Shown here piece after piece: positions 54,013 to 64,000 of a stretch of 64,000 nt of DNA. The notes under the pieces are model-generated. The model did no database searches, was not told the DNA's origin, and worked only from the letters and a program-made list of their open reading frames with translations. The stretch covers positions 2,014,501 through 2,078,500 of the forward strand of contig CANTUQ010000109.1 in the NCBI GenBank assembly GCA_947683425.1, written 5' to 3'. The position numbers and the translations under genes were made by a program. Position 1 is the first letter of the stretch, and every line of letters begins with the position of its first letter. Origin of the DNA: Excoecaria cochinchinensis. Its lineage: Eukaryota > Streptophyta > Magnoliopsida > Malpighiales > Euphorbiaceae.

Positions 54013-56265
54013 ATGGAAAACTCAAGATCCAACGAGAATACAACCCCCATGGACCTTGACCATGACGACAACGCTCGTGCCAGATCAGGCACCTCGAGAA
54101 GGAGGGAAGGGCCCACCAGGTCTCCCATGAGGGCCAACCTCCTTCCCGAATTTAATGATACCGCTACGAGGCAACCAGAGGACACCCCCATCACTGTGAG
54201 AGACTTGCGCGCTATTCTCAGTGATTTTACCAAAAGCATCGTTCAAACGCTAACGAAAGGTAAGATGCCAGCTGTTTCTGAAAGAGCCCACGAGGATTAC
54301 CTCACCGGCGAAGACTTCAGGAGGAACATAAATAAGGGAATCATCATTAAAGAGTCCCGAGCTTAGGGCACCACCCCATCCATAAGGGACGACTTGTCCT
54401 ACATGTGCACCCCAACACGCAGTCACATGCGAAAGCACAAAGACGAGTCCACTGCTACAACCCTGAGCAAGGAGGATCAATGGCTCAAGCAGAAGCTCAA
54501 GCAGCTTGGCTTCCTCGCGCCCAAGAAAGGCGCCTTTGAAGGAAACACATGCGGGAATACTGTTTCCCCATTCTGTAGAGAAATCACTGATGCTGAGCTC
54601 CCTCCCAGGTGGAGAGATGTGGTTATGGAAAGATACACGGGTAAAACCGATCCTACCACACACTTGGCTGAGTACTTAACCAAGGTGCAGGTCCACACTT
54701 ATGACGAAAGGATAGCCTGTAGGGTTTTCCCTACCACCCTGGGAGGAGACGCATTGACATGGTTCCACGAGCTGCCGCTGGGATCCGTCACGTCATTCAG
54801 ACAGCTAAAGGAGCTGTTCACCACGAGGTTCATCGTACAAACACGTGCGCCTAAGACGGTGAACGACCTGTGCAACCTTTACCAAAGGACCGATGAAAGT
54901 CTTCGAGACTACATCGACAGGTTCCAGGCTACCATGTCTGAGGTAAGGAATGTAAGTGTAGAGATGGCGACTACCGCCTTATCAAGGGGCATCACTGACC
55001 GACCACTCTTCGAGTCACTTACAACAAGACCCCCATCCAGCTTCGCTGAACTTATGGAGAGGGCCAGACAACACATCCAGCTGGATGATGCCCTTAGGTC
55101 CAACAGGGGAAGAAGGACCAGCATTTTGGACCGCCTGCAATACCCGGACAATTGCTCTACTCAAAGAGCCTCCACTACCGATCGGACAGCTAGAGGCCAA
55201 GACAGAGCTCCTAGTTCTAGAAATTCAGGCCAGGCTAGAGGATCGGGAAGACACCGAAATGCGCGTCCAGACGATCAGGCAGAGAAGACGTACACCCCTC
55301 TCAATGCTACCCCAACGGCGGTGCTAATGTGGATCAAAGAGAAGCACTTCCAGGTCAACTGGCCCAGGGACCTCTCTGAAAGAAGCAGGGTCGTGAGGGA
55401 CCCAAATAAATATTGCGAATTCCATAGAGACGTCGGTCATTTAACCGACGAGTGCACTTCGCTCAAAAAGGAGATCGAAAGGCTGATACGCCGCGGAGCC
55501 CTCAAGAGATTTATAGGCCCGGCCAGAGGGGATGAACCCTATAGACAGCCGAAGTCTCGAAGGGATGACCCTGACTCAGACGATGATGAACGCAGGAACC
55601 CCAGGAACGCCGACCCGAGCAGGCCCTATGCCGGGGTGATAAATGTGATCACTGGAGGGTCATCCTACGGAGAGGACCTCCCCAAAAAAGGGAAAGGAAA
55701 GGGCATCTACCTCTCCCGCCAGGCCGAGCAGCTTGCCTCAGTCACCATTTCCAGCGAAGACGCACGAGACGTCCTGTTTTCTCATGAGGAGGCCCTCGTT
55801 GTAAGAGCTCGGATTAATAATTTTAATGTAAAAAGAATTCTGGTGGACAACGGCAGTGCTGTCAACGTCTTAACTCTCCAGGCTTACCGAGCGATGGGAC
55901 TCCCGATCGGAGAGTTGAAGCCGAATGCCACACCTCTGATCGGGCTGGGCAATGCCACTATCCCAGTGGCGAGATCGGTAGAGCTCTTTGTCGAGCTCGG
56001 TCAAGAGGCAATAGCTCACATTTGTAAGGTAATTTTCATGGTTGTTGACATGACGTTTGCCTATAATGCCATCATCGGCAGGCCATTGCTTTTCCAGACC
56101 GGAGCTGTGACCTCCATCCGCTACATGGTGATGAAGATTCCAACCACAGGAGGCGTCGCCGTCTTGAGAGGCAACCAAAAGGCATCCCGAGAAGCTTATA
56201 TCACCATGATAAAGCAACAGCGAGAAGCAATGGTCGTAGAGCCCGGCCTCGAGCAGTCAGAGTAG
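54013..56265 (+). pseudogene. gag and protease of element E (one stop)
   Basis: One long frame from ATG 54013 to 56265 has a single TAG at 54364-54366, so 750 codons are almost open. The N-terminus is MENSRSNENTTPMDLDHDDN. The capsid region has YTGKTDPTTHLAEYLTKVQV, CRVFPTTLGGDALTWFHELP and ESLRDYIDRFQATMSEV. The nucleocapsid has CEFHRDVGHLTDEC (55416-55457). The protease has RILVDNGSAVNVLTLQAY (D-N-G-S at 55846-55857) and AYNAIIGRPLLFQTG. Gag would assemble the particle and the protease mature it. The single nonsense change is the only fault seen here. Confidence 0.93.
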
Positions 56266-56280
56266 CCGGTAAGGCCCAGA

Positions 56281-57159
56281 ATGGACCTAGCAGAGGAGAC
56301 AAAAACCAAGGCGTTAAATAAGGGGAAAAATGTTCAGGTCGGGACCAGCATGAACAAGGAAACTGAAGAGGCCATCATGCAAGTCTTAACGATCAATCAA
56401 GTGACCTTCGCCTGGAAGCCAGAAGACATCCCTAGCATCGACCCCAAGATAATCACCCACAAGTTAAATGTGGACCCAAACTTTCCTCCGGTCCGTCAAA
56501 AGCTAAGGAGGCATGCACCCGATCGGAGGAAGTTCATTTTTGAGGAGGTGGATAGGCTACTCAAGACCGGAACAATCCGAGAGGTAGACTATCCAGAGTG
56601 GCTGGCTAACATGGTTTTAGTCAAGAAAAAGTCTAGCAAGCTGCGGATGTGTGTGGATTTCACCGACCTCAATAAGGCATGTCCCAAAGACAGCTATCCC
56701 CTGCCCAGCATAGACCAGTTGGTGGACGCCACAGCAGGCCACGCCATCTACTCTCTTCTCGACGCATATGCTGGCTACCAACAAATCCTGATGTGGCTCC
56801 TGGATCAGGAGAAAACCAGCTTTATCACAAACGACGGGACATTTTGCTACAGGATGATGCCGTTCGGACTGAAGAATGCTGGGGCCACATATCAGCGTCT
56901 AATGAACAAGATCTTCAAAGACCAGATCGGGCAGAATATCGAGGTATATGTCGACGACATGATCGTCAAAAGCCGAAGCCCCGAGGAACATCCAGCTGAT
57001 CTGGCAAAAGTTTTTGACACTTTGAATAAATTCCAGATGAAGCTCAACCCCAAGAAGTGCTTCTTTGGGGTACCTTCAGGAAAATTTTTAGGATTCCTAG
57101 TCTCCCAGCGAGGGATTGAGGCAAATCCAGAGAAAATAAAGGTTATCCCAGGAGCATAA
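56281..57159 (+). pseudogene. Reverse transcriptase of element E (3' deletion)
   Basis: The RT frame opens in phase with gag, 15 bases after its stop. Domains: VTFAWKPEDIPSIDPKIITH, LRMCVDFTDLNKACPKDSYP, LLDAYAGYQQILM, MMPFGLKNAGATYQRLMNKI, and the active-site box YVDD intact at 56947-56958, then KKCFFGVPSGKFLGFLVSQR. At ~57145 the frame is lost: a deletion of about 10 bases joins KIKVIPGA to a stop, while RSIKDVQKLNRRITALGRF continues in another frame. RT and RNase H therefore cannot form one protein. Confidence 0.92.
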
Positions 57160-58403
57160 AGGATGTCCAGAAGCTGAACAGAAGGATAACAGCCTTAGGA
57201 CGATTCATTTCCTCCTCAGCCAAGTGCTGCACTCCTTTCTTCAAGAAGCCGAGGAAGAGTGAAACTTTCATCTGGGGGGAAGACTACCAGCAAGCCTTCG
57301 AAGAGTTGAAGGCATTCCTCACTAACCCACCGCTACTCAGCCGGCCAGTACCAGGTGAAAATCTGTACCTCTATTTAGCCACCTCTAAGGAAGCTGTTGC
57401 AGGAGCCTTGGTCCGAGAAGAAGATACTCAACAGCTACCCGTGTACTACATCAGTGAAGTACTTAGAGGTGCGGATCTAAGAAAGGGGCCGGTTGAGCAG
57501 CTCATTATTGCCCTCATGATGTGTGCAAGGAAGTTGAGACCTTACTTCGAGGCGCATACAATAGTCATCCGATCGGGCCACCCTCTTAGGAAGATACTCC
57601 AGACGCCCGATCTGGAAGGCAAAATGGTGGGATGGGCAATTAAGCTACAATCCTGGGATGTCAGGTATGAGCCTAGAAAAGCGATAAAGGCCCAGGCTTT
57701 AGCGGATTTCATAGCTGAATTTGCGGGTGAGGAACCACAGAGTCAGCCCAGGCTACAAAACTGGGAAATGACAGTGGACGGCGCAGCAAATGACACTCGA
57801 GAAAGCGTCGGCATAGTCATAAAAGGCCCTCTGGGCATCACAATAAGGTACGCAATAAAGCTTAACTTTAAAGCTTCCAATAATGTTGCAGAGTACGAGG
57901 CGCTCCTTCAAGGTCTGAGACTGCTCTGCACAATCCGACCGGAGTCAGTAACCATTAGGAGCAACTCACAGCTCGTAACCAGTCAGGTCTTGGGTACCTT
58001 CGAGGCCCGGGAAGCCACCATGATCCAGTACCTGGCCAAAGTTAAAGCAACCTTCACTAAACTTGAGGAAACTGGATCAGAATGGGTGCTCCAGAAAGTC
58101 CCAAGAGACCAAACGGCAGAAGTCGATCGGCTAGCAAAGTTGTCTGCTTCCGAACAAAATCCCATAGAGGAAAACATTGCCGTCATTAACCAGACTTCCT
58201 CCTCCCTAGACGAGCCGGAGATGATGGAGATTGACCAAGAGGGTGAAACTTGGATGAGCTCGATCAAGCAGTACCTCCAAACAGGTGGGCTGCCCGATGA
58301 CAGAGACGAAGCTCGAAAGGTATCCCGAAAATCCCTTAATTACTCCATCATAACGGTGATTTGTACAAAAAAGCTTTCAGCCACCCTTGGCTCAAGTGTG
58401 TGA
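57160..58403 (+). pseudogene. RNase H and second RNase H of element E
   Basis: After the deletion the frame runs from ~57145 to 58403. The first RNase H has FEELKAFLTNPPLLSRP, LYLYLATSKEAVAGALVREE and QLPVYYISEVLRG. After a connection region (DVRYEPRKAIKAQALADFIA) the second, archaeal-like RNase H has MTVDGAANDTRESVG, ASNNVAEYEALLQGLRLL and then IRSNSQLVTSQVLGTFEARE. The Asp of the usual S-D-S-Q is Asn here (57963-57965). It ends with VPRDQTAEVDRLAKLSAS. Loss of that Asp would impair the second enzyme. The shift near 58355 then breaks the join to integrase. Confidence 0.9.
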
Positions 58404-59484
58404 CGGAGGAAGAGGGAGATTTTATCCTTCGGGAGCTCCACGAAGGCATATGCGGCGCACACGAGGCAAGCAGAGCTATGGCCAGAAAGGCCCTCCAGAC
58501 GGGATACTATGGCCTAGCATGCTCAAAGATGCCCAAGAAAAAATCAGAAAATGCCCGCAATGCCAGGTGCATGGGAGGATAATAAGGCAACACGGAGCAG
58601 ACCAACAACCGATCGGAATCGCTTGGCCTTTCGATCAGTGGGGGCTGGACATCCTAGGACCTTTTCCCCAAGGCAAAAGGCAGATGAAATTTCTCATAGT
58701 AGCAGTTAACCACTTCTCCAAATGGATCGAGGCTGAACCTGTTGCCACTATCACAGCTGAGAAGGTCAAGAGTTTCGCTTGGAAAAATATCATCTGCAGG
58801 TATGGCTTACCCAATGTCTTTATTGCAGATAATGGTAAGCAGTTCGACAGTTCCATTTTCAGAAATTTCTGCTAAGGACTGAACATTAAATTAAAGTTCA
58901 CGTCCGTCGCTCATCCCCAAAGCAACGGAATGACTGAGGTTTCCAATCAGACCATCCTGAAAGGGTTGAAAAAGCGACTGGGCGAGGCAAAAGGCAATTG
59001 GACTGAAGAACTGCAGAGTGTCCTGTGGTCGTATAAAACTTCGCCAAGGACAGGCACTCATCAAACGCCATTCTCCCTCGTCTACGGCTCTGAAGCTATG
59101 ATACCTGTAGAGGTCGGCCTTCCCTCTTACCGATCGGCGCTCTACTCTGAACAGGAGAATTCTCAAGAAAGATGCCAAGATTTAGATCTGATAGAAGAGA
59201 GGAGGGAGGACGCCTACACCAGGATTGCCGCCTATAAACAAAGAGTTGCCTGGTACCACAATGCTAAAGTAAGGTCAAGAACTTTCAATGTTGGGGATCT
59301 GGTGCTCAGAAAAGCAGAGTTAGGCTCAGGGAATGCCGGAGTGGGAAAGCTAATGCCAAATTGGGAAGGGCCCTATGAGGTCTCTAAAGTCTTAAGCCCG
59401 AGCACTTATAGGCTTCGAATTGTGGAAGGGCAAGATGTCCCCAGAAGCTGGAATGTTGAAGTACTCAAGAAGTACCATATCTAA
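58356..59484 (+). pseudogene. Integrase of element E
   Basis: The zinc-binding part is split by a shift near 58510 (GICGAHEASRAMARKALQTG, then CPQCQVHG). The core has WGLDILGPFPQ (D), VFIADNGKQFD (D) and HPQSNGMTEVSNQTI (E). A TAA at 58873-58875 stops the frame once between the second Asp and the Glu; the same frame then continues. The C-terminal part runs SVLWSYKTSPRTGTHQTPFS, ERREDAYTRIAAYKQRVAWY, NWEGPYEVSKVLSPSTYRL and SWNVEVLKKYHI to TAA 59484. Only one stop and one shift separate this from an open gene. Confidence 0.9.
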
Positions 59485-59671
59485 CAATGTATCAGAACTT
59501 GGCAATTGCCTGATTAATAAAGAGGTTCTTTCTTTCATGACTGTCCAATTTATACATAATAAACTGTTGTACGCTAAGCTTGACGCCCATCCCAAGCTGA
59601 AAAAGCGAATCTGTCGTCATGGAGGATCTTACCTCCCCAAATATTCGAATTATAGAGGATCTGACCTCTCC

Positions 59672-59870
59672 AGCTCGGCCATGCAATTTTTATGCAGCCT
59701 TACGAGTATTATCTAGCTCGGCTATGCAATTTTTATGTAGCCTTACGAGTATTATCTAGCTCAGCTATGCAATTTTTATGCAGCCTTACGAGTATTATCT
59801 AGCTCGGCTATGCAATTATTATGCAGTTTTACGAGTATTATCTAACCTAATTGTGCAATTTTATGCGATC
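59672..59870. repeat. 43-bp tandem repeat, five copies, 3' region of element E
   Basis: The unit runs from AGCTCGGCTATGCAATTTTT to ATGCAGCCTTACGAGTATTA plus TCT. Starts are near 59672, 59715, 59758, 59801 and 59844 (the last is partial and diverged). A TGCAATTTTTATGCA core in the unit is nearly palindromic. It lies between the integrase stop and the antisense gene. Confidence 0.9.
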
Positions 59871-60123
59871 TGAAAGCCAAAGTGATTCGATCGGTCATAG
59901 GGCTCAGGCGTTATCCGAATTCAGGAAGTACTTGCAAATATTATGCTATTTCATGAGTAATACCTAGCTCGATTATATGGCCAATTTTAATACAAACTTA
60001 TGTATATAACAATTTGCAGAAAAATGCAATTTTATTAAGATTGTCTCTACTATACAATTTGTAAAGAATTGTTACAGAGATAGAAAATAAAAGAAAAAAG
60101 TAAAGCTAATCTAAGCTCATAAG

Positions 60124-62679
60124 CTAACTGTCTATATTTACAATATCCACCTCGCCAGGAGGATCAACGGTTTGCTCGGCGTCCGGCTCGGCAGTGGCTT
60201 GAGAAGGGTCGGCAGTCGATGGCACAGATCCTGTCCCCCCTTCAGAGACAGGCCCCGTTGAAGAAGGCACCACTAGCTCGGCTTCAGGCGCAGGAGGAAC
60301 CTCCAATTCGGCTTCAGGGGCTAAAGGCGCCGCAGACTCCACTTCGAATGGGACCTCCTGAACAGTCTCCAGAAGTGAAGGACCTCCTCTTGAAGCTCTT
60401 TCGGTCGCTTCACCCTCGGGAGCGCCCTCTTCGTCATCGTCATTTGGAGGAGCAAGCAATGATGCCGGATCGTCCATCCAAGTCAGATCCACTCCAGGAA
60501 AGCGCTTCCCAGCTTCATGAATTAGCCGAGACAACAGCTCCACCTGGGCGTCTGCTAACTCATCAACAAAGCGCTCCCTCTGATTGGCAAGCTCCACTTC
60601 AAGAATCTTCGTGAAGGAGGCCTCCTTTTCTTCCTCTGATGTCCTCAAAGACTCCGCTTCCTTGCGAAGCTGCTCGCCTTCCGCCTTCCACCTGGCGTTC
60701 TCAGCAGCCAACTCTCTGCACTCGGCATCCAATCGGGTCGCGTCTGCCTCGAACCGCCTCAGCTATGCATTCTCAGTGGAAAGCCGGGCAACCTCACCTT
60801 TTAGCTTGTCGGCCTCGCTCTGCCGAGCCTTCAAATCCTGAGCCGTTTGGTGGGCCTCCTTCCTCAGGGCCACTGTCTCCGATTGGGAGGCAGAATACTG
60901 CTCCTGTAGCTTGGCCACCTCAGCTCGAAGGACGGAGGCTTCTTTCTTGGCAGCCTCATAACGAGCGTTCGCCTCCGCCTTGGCCACGGCGCCTGACTCG
61001 GCCCTCCCTTTCCACACGTCGGCCATCAGGTGTAGCCGTTGTGTCCTCCTGGCAGCCTGTACAAGAAGAGCAAGAGTAGATAGGTCAGGCACACGAAGAT
61101 GGAAACGAGCCCCGAGAACAAAGCAACAAGTCCTTACATCCATCAACTGCTGATTGATGGCATTGCATTCTCTGTTGAGCTGACTTGTGTCGCCGGCTTC
61201 CCTATGATCTTCATCCCGGAGGAGACCCCGGCAGATGAAATTAGCCACCTGGCCCAACGACCAATCATCGCCGAAGTTCTCTCTCAAAATGTCCTTTAGA
61301 GAAATCGACCGCCGGTCAGAAGAGCGTCGTGGAGACTCGCCATGATGAACAGCTTTGCCTCTGGCGACCACCCAAGCGTCCGACTTGGCTATCAGCTCAG
61401 CAGCCCTCCTCTTAGCTGCTTCCTCAGCTTTCTTCTGGGCAGCCTCCTCGGCCTTCCTCTTGGCAGCCTCCTCCGCCTCTCGGATCGTATGAGCGATGGG
61501 TGCGGTATCATCATCCGATTCATCCCGGATCCTCGGAGGCCGAGTGTTCTTCAGGTGGTGATGAGAGGCTCCACTTTGAGGTACAGGCACCACAAGTTTG
61601 GCGGTGGACACAGTAGGGGCTGGAGGGGCAGAAGAGATCGGGACAGCGTCTATCACGGCAGCAGAAGAAGAAGTGCCAGCAGCTGCCCGAGAGGATTGCA
61701 GCTCCGCCGAGGGCACTAACCTCCTCCTTGTCCTCTGCTCTTGGGCCCTCCGCTCGGCCTCACACTTCTGTTTGATCTTTTCACCGAGCTGTTTAGACGC
61801 ATCACTCCTACCAGCCATCTCAGCTGCAAATAAACAATAAACAAGATAAGTCCCTCAGATTTGATATTCACAATTAATAAAAATGACATGCAATGCATGA
61901 CTGATGCATGGTGACAATGTTTCCTCCCGGATCCTAATGCTCACGTTTTACATTCTCAGCATCTTTGGAGCCAGGAGAGCCACACAGGGTGGTCAGAAGG
62001 AAACTGGACTGATAAGGCTCTCCATGCCTGCTAACGGCATCCATTAGCTTCTTGATGTCGCCCTCGTACATAGGTTGACTGGCAGCCAGGTCCTTCAGAA
62101 TCTCGACCCTAGCCGATCGGGTAAGGCGCACCCCAAATCCACCCTTCCTCCCCACCAAGAAATACCTTTCTTTGTACCCTTTCATAGAGGTGGGGACGAA
62201 CATCAACTTCTTCTTTGGGCAGCTTGTGAAGAAATACTCCGTCCCGTCGCTCCGACCCAAGATGTAGAAGAAGTGAGTGAAAAGCTCCAGGGTCGGTGCT
62301 ACCGCCTCTATTTTACAGAGGATTTTGAAGCACGCCACCGATCTCCAGCCGTTCGGATGTAATTGGTTAGGGGCGAGACCATACCCCCTCAGTATCGCCA
62401 TTTCGAAGGCGCCCAATAGAAACCTCAGGCCTGCATCTAGGCTCCAGAGGTGGCAAATGAACCATTCCCTGTTATCTTGGCCAAAGGGCCCTTCTGTCAC
62501 CGCCATTGAATTTGGGCAGGCCAACACCGATACGTCCTCAGGAAGGCCATACTTGAGGGAATTTCAGCCACCTCCCCGGCAGTCAGTCGAGAGTGCAACT
62601 CGGCGGCTGTTTTGTTCTCATACCAATCCCAAAAACTTATGTCTAATGCTTCAGCACTACTGGAGGCCATCTTCAACAA
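60124..62679 (-). CDS. Antisense gene of element E, apparently spliced
   Basis: On the minus strand a chain of frames runs from ATG 62679 to stop at 60124. Part 1 (62679-61952, with one shift near 62550) has YGLAPNQLHPNGWRSVACFK, FTHFFYILGRSDGTEYFF and YKERYFLVGRKGGFGVRL, the 'putative gypsy-type transposon' domain. A candidate intron is 61951-61824 (GTAAAA...TTTGCAG). Part 2 has AGRSDASKQLGEKIKQKCEA, then Ala/Glu/Lys repeats. A second candidate intron of 81 bp is 61137-61057 (GTAAGG...TGTACAG). A long coiled coil follows, with one TAG at 60763-60765, and the same frame then goes on to the acidic Pro/Glu tail ending at 60124. The role is unknown. A promoter would be expected near or in the 3' LTR. 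Confidence 0.8.
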
Positions 62680-63212
62680 AAAAAAGAATGAAGGAAAGGT
62701 GCAACTCTCTAATCTCTAAATGAAGTGGGCACGGAAAGAAAGTGAAAGACGAAATCACGAAGAAAGCAAAGGGGAAAAAAATTACTTACTTGATGAAAAG
62801 AACTCAAGAAATTTGAAGAAGCAAGAGATGTTTGCGGAAATCTGGGATTCAAGAAGAGATTTTGACAGAGCTTCACTAGGGATTTCGAAAGTAAAGAGGA
62901 AATCCTCCTAAAAACCCCCCCATTTATAAGCCAAAAGCTTCTGGAACACGCCAAACGACGCGCCATTCAACGAGCGCCACGTGTCAAAAAGTATTATGCC
63001 TCTACGAAGAACGAAGCGTCGCCCTCGGTACATGCGCAACATTAAATGAAAACAGCTGTCCAGGCAGACGCGTCTCTTCAGAGAAGCGCCTTCAAAATTT
63101 GAAAAGTTCGCCAACGCGCGTCTTCGGATTGGGAAATTCAGAGCTGATTCCATCCGAACGGACCTTCAATAGGCAAATCAATGCCCGATCGAACCTGTTG
63201 AGGGGGGACAAG
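62680..63212. other. Leader of the antisense gene and polypurine tract
   Basis: The minus frames here are short. The purine-rich stretch at 63198-63210 is the plus-strand primer of element E. The antisense transcript should begin in this region or in the LTR; no clear TATA box was identified. Confidence 0.4.
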
Positions 63213-63679
63213 TGATAACACAGGAAATATCATTTGCTATAAGGCCCGTCAAGCCGGCCCATTCAACTGGCAAGGCCCAAGGCCTATTAACTAAAGGTAG
63301 CAGACACGAGCTCTTAGGCAACGCACAAGCCCGATCGGCTGATGTGACCACCAGTCCCATCAGCCGCCTGACACAAGGCAGCGCCCATGCCTACCACCTG
63401 CTCCTTGTCATGTCGCCGAATACCTACTTTGACAGTCAGTAATCACACCCCAGGCACTCAAGTGTCCCTCAACTGTCTCATATAAATAGCCCAGCCAACG
63501 ATGGCTCCAGGTATTGAATCCAAGCCACTCTCTCTCTAAAAGCACATTCTCTCTCTAAGCTACTAACTTAAGCTTCGGAGTGCTCACACCTGGTCCGACC
63601 GGGCTCTTCTTATTGCAGGTCTTCTCATCCGATCGGATTGCCTTCTCTTCTACAGATAAAGACATTTTTAGCTTTATCA
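63213..63679 (+). repeat. 3' LTR of element E
   Basis: 467 bp, TGATAACACAGG...TTTATCA, nearly the same as the 5' LTR. Confidence 0.95.
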
Positions 63680-63836
63680 GTAATGACCCGTAGCATGTAA
63701 CGGTTGATGTAATTGATCGGTCCACCTCACATCAATAATATCAAATGCTCTTTTATAAGGTTCTTTCTTTCCGGAAAAATGTCTTGGCCATTACTTATTT
63801 GGTTCAATCCATAGACTCATAAATGGAACCTAGCCG

Positions 63837-64000
63837 CACTAAAAAAAAGAATTAGTGACGGCAAATTCCGTCAATAAAAGTGTAAATTCTGTGCTAATTA
63901 CTTTTAACGACGAAACGATTAAAAGTCGCAAATGGGTCAGTCGTTAGCAATATTGCGACCAAAAGGGTTTTTTCGTCTCTATTTTTAGAGACGGAAACGA
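63837..64000 (+). mobile_element. CACTA transposon terminus (cut by window end)
   Basis: CACTAAAAAAAAGAATTAGT at 63837 starts in the CACTA form, followed by subterminal TTAGTGACGG, GACGAAACGATTAAAAGTCG and GCGACCAAAAGGG motifs, several in inverted pairs. These are the subterminal repeats seen in CACTA (En/Spm) elements. It begins directly after the hAT remnant. Its other end and any transposase are outside the window. Confidence 0.75.

Larger units (their letters stand above)
53521..63684 (+). mobile_element. Tat-type Ty3/gypsy retrotransposon, element E
   Basis: This is a full-structure element with target duplication GTAAT (53521-53525 and 63680-63684). The LTRs are 53526-53991 and 63213-63679, TGATAACACAG...CTTTATCA. 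Primer-binding sequence TTTGGTGCTTTCGTTG starts near 53992. The polypurine tract TTGAGGGGGGACA is at 63198-63210. Order: gag-protease, RT, RNase H and second RNase H, integrase, 3' repeats, antisense gene. By eye about 15 single-base differences separate the ~466-bp LTRs, so it is fairly young. Each coding part has one or a few defects. Confidence 0.95.
53150..63836 (-). pseudogene. hAT transposase remnant, copy 2, split by element E
   Basis: The left part (53150-53525) and right part (63680-63836) match copy 1 at 50575-51080 in order: CATTCCACCAATC, GGACAACAAAATCTAAAA, TAACCGCCATCTC, GGCATAAAAGAATTATG, then (right side) TAGCATGTAACGGTTGATGT and CATCAATAATATCAAAT. Element E inserted at GTAAT between them. 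Both remnants run in the same orientation, so this is a second copy. The frame is fully broken. Confidence 0.78.

Noticed and set aside
55870..56217. 115-aa minus-strand frame under the protease of element E
   Set aside because: It is a shadow of the gag-protease frame. True antisense genes of these elements lie downstream of integrase.
60219..62723. Several plus-strand frames of 66-148 aa between integrase and 3' LTR of element E
   Set aside because: They are shadows of the antisense gene, whose codons, coiled coil and splice sites are on the minus strand.

Overview
The window is nuclear DNA of a flowering plant, most likely a eudicot. It has intron-bearing plant genes, an F-box/FBA gene, a C2-domain gene, an intronless histone H3.1 gene, and a dense layer of plant transposons (Copia, Tat-, Athila- and Tekay-like Ty3/gypsy, L1-type LINE, hAT, CACTA, a TRIM). 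I cannot name the species. There is no rRNA, tRNA, CRISPR array or prokaryotic operon.

Host genes. (1) About 1277-5287 (+) holds the 3' ten coding exons of a gene for a HI0933/BaiN-like flavoprotein oxidoreductase. One exon is split by a 1,011-bp TIR element that itself carries pieces of a 14-3-3 gene and an ascorbate peroxidase gene. A Copia 3' end lies just upstream, and the first exons are not in the window. (2) 5758-6963 (+) is an intact F-box/FBA protein. (3) 31009-31419 (+) is an intact histone H3.1-type gene with TATA and CCAAT boxes. (4) 46627-47919 (+) is an intact C2-domain protein.

Transposon blocks. 8.4-18.97 kb is a nest. A broken Tekay-like element on the minus strand (gag-protease at 14.5-13.2 kb, RT-RNase H at 9.4-8.45 kb) is split by an oppositely oriented Tekay-like LTR and a second LTR-like block. 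To its right are several families of tandem repeats ending at a polypurine tract and an LTR start. 18.98-21.67 kb is the integrase-to-LTR end of an Athila-like element. 21.7-25.4 kb is a decayed LINE. 25.45-30.33 kb holds remnants of two more gypsy elements.

Two nearly complete Tat-type elements follow. Element D is 33,906-43,339 (TSD ATAAG) and element E is 53,526-63,679 (TSD GTAAT). Both have gag-PR, RT-RNase H, a second RNase H, integrase and, between integrase and 3' LTR, antisense open reading frames. Both carry frameshifts or stops. Element E is the younger: I counted about 15 differences between its LTRs by eye. D sits inside an older ~515-bp tandem duplication, and E inside one of two hAT transposase remnants. 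A 427-bp TRIM (51,749-52,175) has the same terminal TGATA/TATCA and the same primer-binding sequence as element E. A CACTA end starts at 63,837.

The most unusual pattern is a set of GC-rich, inverted-repeat (hairpin) arrays inside several different gypsy LTRs or LTR-adjacent regions. Two Tekay-like LTRs carry different GC-rich sequences at about the same distance (~145 bp) from a shared landmark. The Athila-like element has six hairpins spaced about 70-110 bp, two of which differ by paired changes in both arms.
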